Source: Hydrogenophaga sp. BPS33
GTDB lineage: Bacteria; Pseudomonadota; Gammaproteobacteria; Burkholderiales; Burkholderiaceae_C
Assembly: GCF_009859475.1 (NCBI RefSeq)
Contig: NZ_CP044549.1
Span: 4,650,001 to 4,714,000, forward strand
Direction of reading: 5' to 3'
DNA: 64,000 bases
Shown in pieces: positions 16,602 to 25,801 of the stretch (its first letter is position 1; each line of letters starts with the position of its first letter). A program made the translations under genes and the position numbers. Under the pieces are notes generated by a model. It saw only the letters and a program-made list of their open reading frames with translations. It did not search any database and was not told where the DNA came from.

Positions 16602-17375
16602 TCAACCGAGCACGAAGCCCGCCTCGATGTCGATGAGCTGCCCGGTGCTCTTGGTGGCCCCGGTGGCGAGCCAGTGGGCCGTGCGGGCCACGTCCTGCAC
16701 GCTCATCACCGCGTTGAGCAAGGCGCGCGATTCCCAGCGCTGGCGGCGCTGCTCGAACACCTCGGGACCCAGGCCATTGCGCATCCAGTCGCCGTCGATC
16801 ATGCCGGGCAGGATGGCGTTGACCCGCACCTGCGGCGCCAGCGACCGGGCCAACGCAAGGGTCAGGGTGTTCAGCGCGCCCTTGGAGCAGGCATAGGCGA
16901 TCGACGAGCCGGCGCCCATGCGGCCGGCGAGCGACGAGATATTGACAATGGCCGACAGCGGGCCCGCCTTGAGCAGGGGTGCCAGCGCCCGCGACATCTG
17001 GTACGCGCCAATGACGTTGACGCGGTAGGTGGCTTCAAAGTCGTGCTCCGACAACGCGTCCAGGTCCTTGATGTCGGCGAACTTCGTGGAGATGCCCGCG
17101 TTGTTGACCAGCACATCGGCACGACCCCAGCGATGGCGCACGGCATCGGCCAGCGCGCGGCACTGCGCGTCGTCCGCCACGTCACCCTGCACCACCAGCA
17201 CATCGGCCCCGGCTTCACGGCATTGCTCGGCCATGTTTTGCGCCGGCTCGGCCTTTTTCACGTAGTTGATGACCACGTTGTGCCCTTGTTGAGCGAACAA
17301 AAGCGCCGTGGCCGCACCGATGCCGGAGGAGGAACCTGTCACGACACAGACGGGCTTTGCAGAAGGGTTGTTCAT
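16602..17375 (-). CDS. SDR family oxidoreductase
   Basis: A 257-residue classical short-chain dehydrogenase. The cofactor loop GSSSGIG (14-20), NNAG, the catalytic Ser in ISSLAG and YACSK are all present, followed by the NAILPG segment typical of FabG-like enzymes. Its ATG overlaps the stop of the upstream acyl-CoA ligase (ATGA). In an operon with a ligase and two MaoC hydratases, it could oxidise a 3-hydroxyacyl-CoA, completing a beta-oxidation-like sequence. The substrate is inferred, not shown. Confidence 0.88.
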   Translation of the reverse strand: MNNPSAKPVCVVTGSSSGIGAATALLFAQQGHNVVINYVKKAEPAQNMAEQCREAGADVLVVQGDVADDAQCRALADAVRHRWGRADVLVNNAGISTKFADIKDLDALSEHDFEATYRVNVIGAYQMSRALAPLLKAGPLSAIVNISSLAGRMGAGSSIAYACSKGALNTLTLALARSLAPQVRVNAILPGMIDGDWMRNGLGPEVFEQRRQRWESRALLNAVMSVQDVARTAHWLATGATKSTGQLIDIEAGFVLG

Positions 17376-18988
17376 GGAGCAGCCTGCCTTTCGGTTTTGG
17401 TTTGGATTTCGGAGGTCGCGTGCCAGTACGGCGCGCGAAGTTCTTTCTTGGACAGCTTTCCCAAAGCGTTGCGCGGCAGTTCGGGCAGCAGCTCCACGGC
17501 GGACAGGCGCTGCGTTTTTCCCAGTTGGCTGTTGGCCCAGTCGCGCAACGCGTCGGCGCCGAGCGTGGCCCCGGACTGGAGCACCACCAGCGCCAGCGGC
17601 GTCTCGCCCCATTGCGGGCTGGGCACGCCGATCACGGCGGCCTCGAGCACGTCGGCGTGACCTGCCAGTACGGCTTCGAGATCGGCGGCGTAGATGTTGT
17701 TGCCCCCCGAGATGATCACGTCCTTCTTGCGGTCCAGCAGCGTGAGGAAACCGTCGGCGTCGAAGCGCCCGATGTCGCCCGAGCGGTGGTACACGCGCCC
17801 TTCGGCGTCGAACCAGCGCATCTGCGCGTCGGCATCCGGGCGGTGGTGGTACCCGACCATCATGAAGGGCGAGCGCCCGACCACCTCGCCGGTGACGCTC
17901 TCACCGGGCGTGAGCCGCTGGCCGGCGTCGTCGATCAGAAACACGTCGGTGCCGGGCGCGGCCTTGCCCACGGTGTGCAACTTGTCGGGGTGCTCGCGCA
18001 TCTCCAGCAGGCAGGTCACGCCGCCTTCCGTGAGGCCATACACCTCCAGGAAGCGCCCGGGCCAGCGGGCCAGAATCTCGCGCTTCAAAGCTGCGTCCAT
18101 CGGCGCGCCGGTGGTCTGGCTGAGGGCGAGCGCAGAAAGGTCGCTGCCGGCGAAATCGGGGTGCGCCAGGATGCGCTGGACCTGCACCGGCACCAGCATG
18201 GTGTGGGTGGCGCGGTGCGCCGTGGCCATGGCGATGAAGCGGCCGGCGTCGAACTTGCGCATGAGAATGCAGGCGCCGCCATTGGCCACCGCACCCAGCA
18301 TCGGCATGATCGTGGTATTCGAATAGAGCGGCGTGGACAACAGCGAACGGCTGGTGGGCGAGAAGGCAAACCCCTTGCGGCTGGCCTGGCGCTGGCGCAT
18401 GCCGTGCGCGTGCACGATGCCCTTGGGCACGCCGGTGGTGCCCGAGCTGTAGATGATGTTGAACGCATCGTCCGCTTGGGCGCGTGGCAAGGCTTGTTGA
18501 CTGTCCGCGCCCTTTGCCCGCCAGGCCGCAAAAGCAGCGCCGTCGCTGCCGGCGTTGCCAAACGGGATCACCCGCACCACGCCATGGGAAGCCAGGCGCT
18601 GCGCCAACTCGGCAATCGCCGGGCCCGTGTCGGGGTCCAGAAACAGCAGCCGGGCGCCGCTGTCGCGCACCATTGCCTCCAGCGCCGCCACGCTGGCCGA
18701 GGCCGGCAGCGGCACGGCGCAGGCGCGCGCCGCCACGGCACCGAAGAAACATTCGATGTAAGCCAGCGAGGACAAACCGATCAGCGCCACCTTGTCGCCC
18801 GCGCCCATGCCGTCGGCCGCCAGCGCCCGCGCGACCTGCACCACCTGTTCGTGAAAGTCGCGCCAACTCAGGGCACGATCGTCCACCTGGAACGCCAAGT
18901 GGTCCGGCTGGGCAGCAGCGTGCGCGGCGATCGCCTGGGCAAACGACACGAAGGCCGGGGTGTCGGGGACTGCGTTCGGGATGCTCAT
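17372..18988 (-). CDS. Acyl-CoA synthetase / AMP-dependent ligase
   Basis: A 538-residue ANL-superfamily adenylating enzyme. The P-loop YSSGTTGVPKG is at 180-190, the adenine motif region contains YGLTEGG, the hinge region reads YHRSGD, and the C-terminal catalytic Lys lies in RNALGKLSKKEL. It activates a carboxylic acid with ATP and CoA in the cytoplasm. It overlaps the downstream SDR and the upstream MaoC gene (both ATGA), so all four are translated as a unit. Substrate choice (aromatic, branched or dicarboxylic acid) is not evident. Confidence 0.9.
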   Translation of the reverse strand: MSIPNAVPDTPAFVSFAQAIAAHAAAQPDHLAFQVDDRALSWRDFHEQVVQVARALAADGMGAGDKVALIGLSSLAYIECFFGAVAARACAVPLPASASVAALEAMVRDSGARLLFLDPDTGPAIAELAQRLASHGVVRVIPFGNAGSDGAAFAAWRAKGADSQQALPRAQADDAFNIIYSSGTTGVPKGIVHAHGMRQRQASRKGFAFSPTSRSLLSTPLYSNTTIMPMLGAVANGGACILMRKFDAGRFIAMATAHRATHTMLVPVQVQRILAHPDFAGSDLSALALSQTTGAPMDAALKREILARWPGRFLEVYGLTEGGVTCLLEMREHPDKLHTVGKAAPGTDVFLIDDAGQRLTPGESVTGEVVGRSPFMMVGYHHRPDADAQMRWFDAEGRVYHRSGDIGRFDADGFLTLLDRKKDVIISGGNNIYAADLEAVLAGHADVLEAAVIGVPSPQWGETPLALVVLQSGATLGADALRDWANSQLGKTQRLSAVELLPELPRNALGKLSKKELRAPYWHATSEIQTKTERQAAP

Positions 18989-19449
18989 CGGTCGAAGATC
19001 TGAACGAGGGTCTCGGCAACGAGTGCGGGCCGCTCCTGCCCGTCAATGTCAACGGTGCAGTCGAACGTGAAGCGTGTGCCGCCCTCCACCGCCACGCACG
19101 CCTGGAGGGATTGGCGCAAGCGCACCCGCGAGCCCACCGGCACGGGGCTGATGAAGCGCACCCGGTTGCAGCCGTAGTTGAGGCCTTTGCCGCGCTGGCG
19201 GATGCTGAAGACACTGCGCTGCAGAAACGGGATCAGTGCGAGCACCAGAAAGCCATGCACGATGGTTTTGCCTTGCGGCATTTCCTGCGCGGCACGCTCC
19301 ACATCGATGTGGATCCAGTGGTCGTCCCCCGTGAGTTCGGCAAAGGCGTCGATCTTGGCCTGGTCCAGCGTGATCCAGCCGCTCACGCCCAGCGGCTGGC
19401 CGACGTAGGCGGCCAGATCGGCGGCGCGCTCCACGGCGACGGCGCTCAC
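18985..19449 (-). CDS. MaoC-type hot-dog hydratase (second of two)
   Basis: A 154-residue MaoC/R-hydratase-like protein. It contains FAELTGDDHWIHID, the hot-dog helix with the Asp/His catalytic pair of enoyl-CoA hydratases, and the family segment IVHGFLVLALIPF. Such enzymes hydrate 2-enoyl-CoA to 3-hydroxyacyl-CoA. It lies between another MaoC gene and the acyl-CoA ligase with 4-bp overlaps at both ends, suggesting the pair may form a heteromeric or two-subunit hydratase. Confidence 0.9.
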   Translation of the reverse strand: MSAVAVERAADLAAYVGQPLGVSGWITLDQAKIDAFAELTGDDHWIHIDVERAAQEMPQGKTIVHGFLVLALIPFLQRSVFSIRQRGKGLNYGCNRVRFISPVPVGSRVRLRQSLQACVAVEGGTRFTFDCTVDIDGQERPALVAETLVQIFDR

Positions 19450-19919
19450 GGGTGTACCTCGCGGCAGGGAATGCGGCTGGCGGTGAGCAGCGTCATCGCG
19501 GTCTCGCCGTTTTGCGTGCGCACGCTCACCCGGGTGCGCACGATACCGTGCGTGGGGCTGGAGCCCGAGCGGCGCAACTCGATCACCTCGCGGTGGACGG
19601 TGATCACATCACCCGCACGCACCGGCCGGTGCCAGCGCAGCTCATCCACACCAAGACCGACCACCGGCGTGCCGCCGTAGCCACCCGCGCGGTGGAATTC
19701 GCGCCAGGAGATGGCGGCCACATGCCAGCCGCTCGCGATCAAAGTCTTGAAAGGCCCCTGCGCCGCCTGGGCCGCGTCGATGTGCATGGGCTGTGGATCA
19801 AAGTCGTGGCCAAACGCCACGATTTCTTCGGCAGTGACCACGGTGGGCGGGCTCTCCCAGGTTTCGTTCAACTGGAAATCTTCAAAGAGTCGGTGGGCAA
19901 CAGGCTGCGGCGTGGGCAT
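19446..19919 (-). CDS. MaoC-type hot-dog hydratase (first gene of operon)
   Basis: A 157-residue protein of the same hot-dog family as its neighbour but clearly divergent. It reads EEIVAFGHDFDPQPMHID at the catalytic helix (Asp and His kept), then ASGWHVAAIS. It is the first gene of the minus-strand operon that runs to 11534. The start is an ATG about 230 bp from the divergent iclR gene. Two adjacent unlike MaoC proteins often act together; that is a family-based inference. Confidence 0.9.
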   Translation of the reverse strand: MPTPQPVAHRLFEDFQLNETWESPPTVVTAEEIVAFGHDFDPQPMHIDAAQAAQGPFKTLIASGWHVAAISWREFHRAGGYGGTPVVGLGVDELRWHRPVRAGDVITVHREVIELRRSGSSPTHGIVRTRVSVRTQNGETAMTLLTASRIPCREVHP

Positions 19920-20082
19920 GGGGTGAGGAAAAAAGAAGAAGGAGATCTGAAGCGGCGCACGGCCAGTCTAGGGAGGACCCCTTGGCGCGACAAGCAAGGA
20001 TTGGCGACTTTTCGCAGATCGAAATACGGCCACCGGCTCCGCGCATCCAAGGGTTTTCCTGCTCCACCCAGGCCACCGGATG

Positions 20083-20096
20083 CCGGACAGTTCCGG
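20083..20096. promoter_or_regulatory. Candidate IclR operator dyad
   Basis: CCGGAcagtTCCGG is a perfect 5+4+5 inverted repeat in the 227-bp gap between the divergent maoC operon and the iclR-type gene, 50 bp before the iclR ATG. IclR-family regulators typically bind short dyads in such gaps to control both directions. No matching second copy was found. Confidence 0.4.
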
Positions 20097-20146
20097 TGTG
20101 CAGACCGTGTCTGCGGTGGATGGGTGCTTTTCATGAAAGTGTTGAC

Positions 20147-20929
20147 ATGAGTTCGTCGCCCCCCGTGCGGGCCGTGGTGCGCGCCATCGACCTGCTACAG
20201 GCGCTCAACCGCCAGGCGGTGTCGACACTGGACGTGCTGCATGCGCAGACCGGGATGCCCAAGCCGACGCTGGTGCGCCTGCTACAGACCTTCGAGAACC
20301 GGGGCATCGTCAAGCACGCACCGCAACATGGCGCCTATTTCCTCACCTCGGGCGTGCGGTCGCTCTCGTCGGGCTACCACAGCGAACCCATGATCGTGGA
20401 AGCGGCTGCGCCCTTGATGGACGAGCTGACCCTGCGTGTGAAATGGCCCACGGCCGTGGCCATGCTCGACCACAGCGCCATGGTGGTGCGTTACAGCACG
20501 ATCCCGCTCTCGCCCCTGTCCATGCGCCACTCGACGATCAACTTTCGGCTCAGCCTGGTGACCCGCGCGCTGGGCCGGGCCTATCTGGCGTTCTGCCCCT
20601 CCGACCAACAGGAAGCCCTGCTCAAGGACATCCAGACTTCGCCCCACCAGCCCGAGGACGAGGCCGTGCGCGACCGGGGTGCGCTGGACCATGTCCTGGC
20701 CAAGGTCCACGACGCGGGCTATGCCTTGCGCGACCCCACGGTGGTGCCCGCCACCAATACACTGGCGGTGCCGGTGTTCGATACCCACGGCGTGGCCGCC
20801 ACCCTGGGGATGACCTTCTTCTCCTCGACCATGAAGCCGGAACAAGCGGTCGAGCGCTACCTGGCCGACCTGCAAGCCGTCGCCCGCCAGGTCAGCGGAC
20901 GCCTGAAGGAGCTGCAGGCGACCGCTTAA
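20147..20929 (+). CDS. IclR family transcriptional regulator
   Basis: A 260-residue regulator with an N-terminal winged helix (VSTLDVLHAQTGMPKPTLVR at about 24-43 contains the recognition helix) and a C-terminal GAF-like effector domain. The family segment near the C-terminus reads TNTLAVPVFD. The ATG at 20147 gives the standard N-terminus (PPVRAVVRAIDLLQAL). It is transcribed divergently from the eight-gene operon starting at 19919, so it is the likely pathway-specific activator or repressor of that operon. Confidence 0.93.
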   Translation: MSSSPPVRAVVRAIDLLQALNRQAVSTLDVLHAQTGMPKPTLVRLLQTFENRGIVKHAPQHGAYFLTSGVRSLSSGYHSEPMIVEAAAPLMDELTLRVKWPTAVAMLDHSAMVVRYSTIPLSPLSMRHSTINFRLSLVTRALGRAYLAFCPSDQQEALLKDIQTSPHQPEDEAVRDRGALDHVLAKVHDAGYALRDPTVVPATNTLAVPVFDTHGVAATLGMTFFSSTMKPEQAVERYLADLQAVARQVSGRLKELQATA

Positions 20930-21306
20930 CCGGTGCCCCCTGGCGTGAAGGAGTTTGCGGCGCCGCGCCTCCCAAGTGGTTCCTACCTATAACCAGTTAA
21001 TGGGGAATCTGATAGAACTCCAGGGTTCTGCGCGGGTCTATCCGGACGTCGGCTACTGGAGCCTGGTCCCCAAGGGGGGCGCTCCTGGAACACTAATTGC
21101 GTCGCCAGCCTGCCCGGTTTACACAACCGACATGTTTCGGTGCAACCATGTGGAGGACTTTTGCGCTGCTGTCTGGCAGCGTGGATGTCCTCATTTTTGT
21201 GCGCGCCTCTCGACTGTTTGCCCATTTCATGCCATTCACTGCCACGACCTCTGTCGACTTCTCCACCTCCCCGGTCGCCGCGTATCCGTACGGCGCGGGC
21301 CGGTCC
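20930..21306. other. 377-bp non-coding region before the efflux operon
   Basis: No convincing gene is seen; reading frames here are short or out-of-frame extensions. The region holds two stem-loops: GGAGC...GCTCC enclosing CCCC-AA-GGGG (21058-21085), and a longer one followed by a T-run (21153-21198, listed separately). It is more AT-rich than its neighbours. It presumably contains the end of the iclR transcript and the promoter and leader of the RND operon. Confidence 0.6.
21153..21198 (+). terminator. Stem-loop plus T-run: terminator or leader attenuator
   Basis: GAGGAC (21153-21158) pairs with GTCCTC (21187-21192), an inner GCTGC pairs with GCAGC (21165-21169 and 21176-21180), and ATTTTTG follows at once. 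It lies 224 bp after the iclR stop and 109 bp before the efflux adaptor start. It could end the iclR transcript or attenuate the efflux mRNA. Confidence 0.45.
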
Positions 21307-22527
21307 ATGCGCCTTCGCTGGACCGCGCTGGGATTCGTGTTGGCCGGTGTGGCGACCTTGGCCGCCTGCAGCGGCAAGGACGCCTCCAGCGCCACGGCCC
21401 CACCGCCGCCACCCGGTGTCGGCTACATCACGATCGAGCCGAAAGCCCAGGGGCTGCACACCGACCTCACCGGCCGCACCAAGGCCTCGCAAAGCGCGGA
21501 AGTCCGGCCTCAGGTGTCGGGCATTCTGCAAAAAAGGCTGTTCACTGAAGGGGCCATCGTCAAGGCCGGGCAGCCGCTCTATCAGATCGACTCACGCTCG
21601 CTGCAAGCGGCGGTGTCCAGCGCCGAAGCCGCGCTGGCCAAGGCGCGGGCTTCGGCTCAGACCTCCAAAGCCAACGCCGCGCGCAACGCCGAATTGGTGA
21701 AGATCGACGCCATCAGCCGCCAGGCCAACGACGAAAGCCAGGCCCAGGCGGCCCAGGGCGCGGCCGATGTCGCCGTCGCGCAGGCAGCGCTGGAAAATGC
21801 CCGCATCAACCTGCAATACAGCAGCATCCTGGCGCCCATCAGCGGCCAGATCGACCTGTCCACCGTGCTGCCCGGAGCCCTGGTCACGGCCAACCAGACG
21901 CAAGCCCTCACCACCATCAGCCAGCTCGACCCGATCCTGGTCGACATCACCCAGTCCAGCGCCGAGCTGCTGGAACTTCGGCGGCAATGGCAGGCCGGCG
22001 TGTTCGGCAAAGTCGAGGGCAGTGGTGCCAAAGTGCGCCTGATTCTCGAAGACGGCAGCCGCTACCCCCACGTCGGCACCTTGCAATTCACCGGCACCAG
22101 CGTGAGCCAGACCACCGGCGCGATCACCCTGCGCGCCACCGTGCCCAACCCGGAGCGCGTGCTCATGCCGGGCATGTATGTGCGCGCGCAACTGGCCACC
22201 GGAGAGGCGAGCGAGGCCGTCGTGATTCCTCAGCCAGCGCTGCGGCGCGACCCGGCGGGCAACCCGAGCGTGCAGGTCATCAACGCCGAGAACAAGATCG
22301 AGAAGCGCCCGATCAAGCTGGGCCAGGCACTGGGCTCGCAGTGGATGGTCACCGAAGGCCTGGCGCGCGGCGACCGCGTCATGGTCGACGGCTTCCAGAA
22401 AGCCCGCGTCGGCCAGAACGTGACACCGCTGGAGATGCGCATGGAGGGCGGCCGGGTGGTGACCGCCCAGGCCACGGCGGATGCGGGTCCCGGCAAGGCG
22501 CCGGCCAAGGCCACGCCGGCGCCCTGA
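21307..22527 (+). CDS. RND efflux periplasmic adaptor (MexA/AcrA type)
   Basis: A 406-residue membrane-fusion lipoprotein. A short signal peptide ends in the lipobox LAAC (Cys21). Then come the first lipoyl half (EVRPQVSGILQKRLFTEGAI), an alpha-hairpin rich in Ala/Gln/Glu, the second lipoyl half (ILAPISGQID), and beta-barrel and membrane-proximal domains (LMPGMYVRAQL). The ATG at 21307 is chosen because it places a perfect lipoprotein signal at the N-terminus, although its ribosome-binding site is poor. It is the first gene of a complete tripartite pump with the permease and outer-membrane factor downstream. Confidence 0.93.
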   Translation: MRLRWTALGFVLAGVATLAACSGKDASSATAPPPPPGVGYITIEPKAQGLHTDLTGRTKASQSAEVRPQVSGILQKRLFTEGAIVKAGQPLYQIDSRSLQAAVSSAEAALAKARASAQTSKANAARNAELVKIDAISRQANDESQAQAAQGAADVAVAQAALENARINLQYSSILAPISGQIDLSTVLPGALVTANQTQALTTISQLDPILVDITQSSAELLELRRQWQAGVFGKVEGSGAKVRLILEDGSRYPHVGTLQFTGTSVSQTTGAITLRATVPNPERVLMPGMYVRAQLATGEASEAVVIPQPALRRDPAGNPSVQVINAENKIEKRPIKLGQALGSQWMVTEGLARGDRVMVDGFQKARVGQNVTPLEMRMEGGRVVTAQATADAGPGKAPAKATPAP

Positions 22528-22603
22528 AAGCGCCACGGTGACAGGCACACCCCAAGGGCGGCCCCTGGCGCTTTGAATCAACCGACCCCCGGAACACCGC
22601 CAC

Positions 22604-25600
22604 ATGGCTTATTTCTTCATCCATCGCCCGGTCTTCGCCTGGGTGCTGTCCATCGTGATCATGCTGGCGGGCGCGCTGTCGATCTTCACGCTGCCCCTGG
22701 AACAGTATCCGGACATCGCCCCGCCGCGCGTCTCGCTCAACGCCACCTACACCGGCGCATCGGCCGAGACGGTCGCCGATTCGGTCACGCAGGTCATCGA
22801 GCAACAGCTCAAGGGCATCGACAGCGTGCTCTACATGAGCTCGACCAGCGACTCCGCCGGCCGCTCGCGCACGCAGATCACCTTCGCACCCGGCACCGAC
22901 ATCGACGTGGCCCAGGTGCAGGTGCAGAACAAGCTGCAAACCGCCATGAACCGCCTGCCCGAGGCGGTCAAGAGCCGGGGCGTGTTCGTCAACAAGGGCG
23001 GGCAAGACAACCTGATGACCTACGTCTTCACCTCGCCCGACCCCTTGGTGACGCAGGTGGCGATCGGCGACTACATCTCCAGCAACGTGGTGGACGTGAT
23101 CTCGCGCATCGACGGCGTGGGTGATGTGAGCGTGTACGGCACCAACTACGCCATGCGGATCTGGATGGATCCGGCCCGCATGGAGCAGTTCGCGCTGATG
23201 CCGTCCGACATCATCTCCGCGCTGACCTCGCAGAACGCCCAGGTCTCGGCCGGCCAGCTCGGCGCGCTGCCCGCGGTGAAAGACCAGATGCTCAACGCGA
23301 CCATCACCGCGCGCACCAAGCTCAAGACGGCGGAGGAATTCCGCGCCATCGTGCTCAAGTCGGCCAACGACGGTTCGCTGGTCACCATCGGCGACGTGGC
23401 GCGGGTGGCCCTGGAAGCCGACAACCTGCTGGTGAAGTCGCGTCTGAACAACCGCCCGGGCGCGGGCCTGGGCATCGTGCTCGCCGACGGCGCCAATGCC
23501 ATGAAGGTGGCCGGCGCGGTCAACGCCAAGATGGCCGAACTCGCGCCCTTCTTTCCCGATGGCATCACCGGTGTCATCAGCTCCGACACCACACCCTACG
23601 TGAAGGCCTCCATCAAGGAAGTGGCGATCACCCTGTTCGAAGCGCTGTTGCTGGTGGTGATCGTGATGTTCGTGTTCCTGCAGAACCTGCGCGCCACGCT
23701 GATCCCGGCCATTGCCGTGCCGGTGGTGCTGCTGGGCACCTTCGGCGTGCTCTCGGCCATGGGCTATTCCATCAACATGCTCACCATGTTCGCCATGGTG
23801 CTGGCCATCGGCCTGCTGGTGGACGACGCGATCGTGGTGGTGGAAAACGTCGAGCGTGTGATGCACCAGGAAGGCTTGCCGGCCAAGGAAGCGACCATCA
23901 AATCGATGCGCGAGATCACGCCCGCGCTGGTGGGCATTGGCCTCACGCTGTCGGCCGTGTTCATCCCCATGGCCTTCTTCTCGGGTTCGGTCGGTGTGAT
24001 CTACCGCCAGTTCTCGATCGCCATCGTCTCGGCCATGGCCTTCTCGGTGCTGGTGGCGCTCACGCTCACGCCGGCGCTCTGCGCGACCATCCTCAAGCCA
24101 ACGAACCACTTGCACGAAGGCGCGCCGGCGCGCAAAGGCTTGCTGGGATGGGTCGACCGCTTCTTCCGCTGGTTCAACGCCGGCTTCGACCGCAATGCCA
24201 CGCGCTACCAAGGCATCGTGGGCAAGCTGTTGACGCGCAGCAAACGCATGATGCTGATCTATGCCTTGCTCATCGGCGGCGTGGTGCTCATGTTCCAGAA
24301 GCTGCCCACCTCGTTCCTGCCGGTGGAAGACCAGGGCTTCTTCTCGGTCTCGGTCACGATGCCCAGCGGCTCCTCGGACGCGCAACTCGAAGTGGTGCTG
24401 CGCGAGATCAACGACTACTTCTACCAGCAGCCCGATGTGCTGCGCGTGAACTCGCTGGCGGGCAACAACGGCAACCAGAGCTCCGGCATGATTTTCGTGC
24501 GCCTGAAGGACTGGAGCGAGCGGCCCGATGCGTCACAGAGTGCCGACGCCATCGCCCGCAAAGCCACCCGCGACCTGGCCAAGATCCGCTCGGCACGCAT
24601 CTTCGTGAGCCTTCCACCGGCCGTGCGCGGCCTGGGCTCCAGCTCGGGCGTGAACTTCATGATCAAGGACATCAACGGCCTCGGCCACGAAGCCTTGCGC
24701 GCCGCCAAGGACCGCGCGATCGAGATGGCCGGGCAGCGCCCTGAACTGCGCAACATGCGTACCACCGATTTCGACAACACCTCGGAGCTGCAAGTGGTGG
24801 TCGACGACCGCAAGGCCGCCGCGCTGGGCCTGTCCACCAACGACATCAACAGCGTGCTCTCCAGTGCCATGGGCGGGTCCTACGTGAACGACTTCGTGCA
24901 CAACGGCCGCGTCAAACGTGTCTACGTGCAAGGCGACGCCCCGTACCGCATGCTGCCGCAGGACATCGGTCAATGGACCGTGCGCAACCGCAGTGGCGAG
25001 ATGGTGCCCTTCTCCACCTTCTCCACCACCCGCTGGACCAGCAGCGCGCCACAGCTGATGCGCTACAACGGTTCACCGTCGATGGAAATGCAGGCCGATG
25101 CGGCGCCGGGCGTGAGTTCCGGCGCGGCGATGCGTGCGATCGAAGAGATCATGAGCGAGATGCCGGTGGGCATCGGCTATGAATGGACCGGCGCGTCCTT
25201 GCAGGAGCGGCAGTCCGGCGCGCAGGCGCCCCTGCTGTACGCCATCTCGATCCTGTTCGTGTTCCTGTGCCTGGCCGCGCTGTACGAAAGCTGGAGCGTG
25301 CCGTTCTCGGTCATCCTGGCGGTGCCGCTGGGCGTGATCGGCGCACTGCTGGCCACCTACACGCGCGGCCTGTCCAACGACGTGTACTTCCAGGTCGGCC
25401 TGCTCACCACCGTCGGGCTGGCGTCGAAGAACGCGATTCTGATCGTCGAATTCGCGGTGCAGCTGCAGAACCAGGGCCGCAGCATCGTGCAGGCCGTGGT
25501 CGAGGCCGTGCGCCTGCGCCTGCGCCCGATCCTGATGACCTCGCTGGCCTTCGGCTTCGGCGTGCTGCCACTCGCGCTGGGCAGCGGCCCGGGCGGGGCC

Positions 25601-25801
25601 AGCCGCCAGGCCATCGGCACTGCCGTGCTGGGCGGCACCGTGCTATCCACGGGACTGGGCCTGTTCTTCGTGCCGGTGTTCTTCCTGCTGGTGCGCAGCT
25701 GGGTCAGTCGCAGAACGAAAAAAACGCCCGAACCGGCCGACACGCCGCACGCCCACACCGGCACCGGCACGCAGCCCCTGGCCACGCAGGGAGATGCCTG
25801 A
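22604..25801 (+). CDS. RND multidrug efflux permease, HAE1 family
   Basis: A 1065-residue inner-membrane proton/drug antiporter of the AcrB/MexB type. It starts MAYFFIHRPVFAWVLSIVIM (TM1), keeps the proton-relay Asp pair in TM4 (LLVDDAIVVVENVER), and has the two large periplasmic loops and the C-terminal helix cluster expected. Length is normal. It pumps amphiphilic compounds from periplasm and membrane to the adaptor and outer-membrane channel. Its TGA overlaps the ATG of the outer-membrane component (TGATG). No local TetR-type regulator is present. Confidence 0.96.
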   Translation: MAYFFIHRPVFAWVLSIVIMLAGALSIFTLPLEQYPDIAPPRVSLNATYTGASAETVADSVTQVIEQQLKGIDSVLYMSSTSDSAGRSRTQITFAPGTDIDVAQVQVQNKLQTAMNRLPEAVKSRGVFVNKGGQDNLMTYVFTSPDPLVTQVAIGDYISSNVVDVISRIDGVGDVSVYGTNYAMRIWMDPARMEQFALMPSDIISALTSQNAQVSAGQLGALPAVKDQMLNATITARTKLKTAEEFRAIVLKSANDGSLVTIGDVARVALEADNLLVKSRLNNRPGAGLGIVLADGANAMKVAGAVNAKMAELAPFFPDGITGVISSDTTPYVKASIKEVAITLFEALLLVVIVMFVFLQNLRATLIPAIAVPVVLLGTFGVLSAMGYSINMLTMFAMVLAIGLLVDDAIVVVENVERVMHQEGLPAKEATIKSMREITPALVGIGLTLSAVFIPMAFFSGSVGVIYRQFSIAIVSAMAFSVLVALTLTPALCATILKPTNHLHEGAPARKGLLGWVDRFFRWFNAGFDRNATRYQGIVGKLLTRSKRMMLIYALLIGGVVLMFQKLPTSFLPVEDQGFFSVSVTMPSGSSDAQLEVVLREINDYFYQQPDVLRVNSLAGNNGNQSSGMIFVRLKDWSERPDASQSADAIARKATRDLAKIRSARIFVSLPPAVRGLGSSSGVNFMIKDINGLGHEALRAAKDRAIEMAGQRPELRNMRTTDFDNTSELQVVVDDRKAAALGLSTNDINSVLSSAMGGSYVNDFVHNGRVKRVYVQGDAPYRMLPQDIGQWTVRNRSGEMVPFSTFSTTRWTSSAPQLMRYNGSPSMEMQADAAPGVSSGAAMRAIEEIMSEMPVGIGYEWTGASLQERQSGAQAPLLYAISILFVFLCLAALYESWSVPFSVILAVPLGVIGALLATYTRGLSNDVYFQVGLLTTVGLASKNAILIVEFAVQLQNQGRSIVQAVVEAVRLRLRPILMTSLAFGFGVLPLALGSGPGGASRQAIGTAVLGGTVLSTGLGLFFVPVFFLLVRSWVSRRTKKTPEPADTPHAHTGTGTQPLATQGDA

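Noticed and set aside
12394..16896. A 1500-codon open frame on the plus strand
   Set aside because: It runs antisense through the IlvD/Edd, aldehyde dehydrogenase and Bug genes, which have intact family motifs. The translation is His/Arg/Gly-rich with no motif, a typical GC-rich shadow frame.
20955..21548. Cys/His-rich open frame overlapping the efflux adaptor start
   Set aside because: The second half is the adaptor gene read out of frame and the first half is the structured leader. There is no ribosome-binding site or conserved pattern.
22379..24385. A 668-codon His/Asp-rich open frame on the minus strand
   Set aside because: Antisense to the RND adaptor and permease; its composition is the mirror of the permease codons. 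Not a metal-binding protein.
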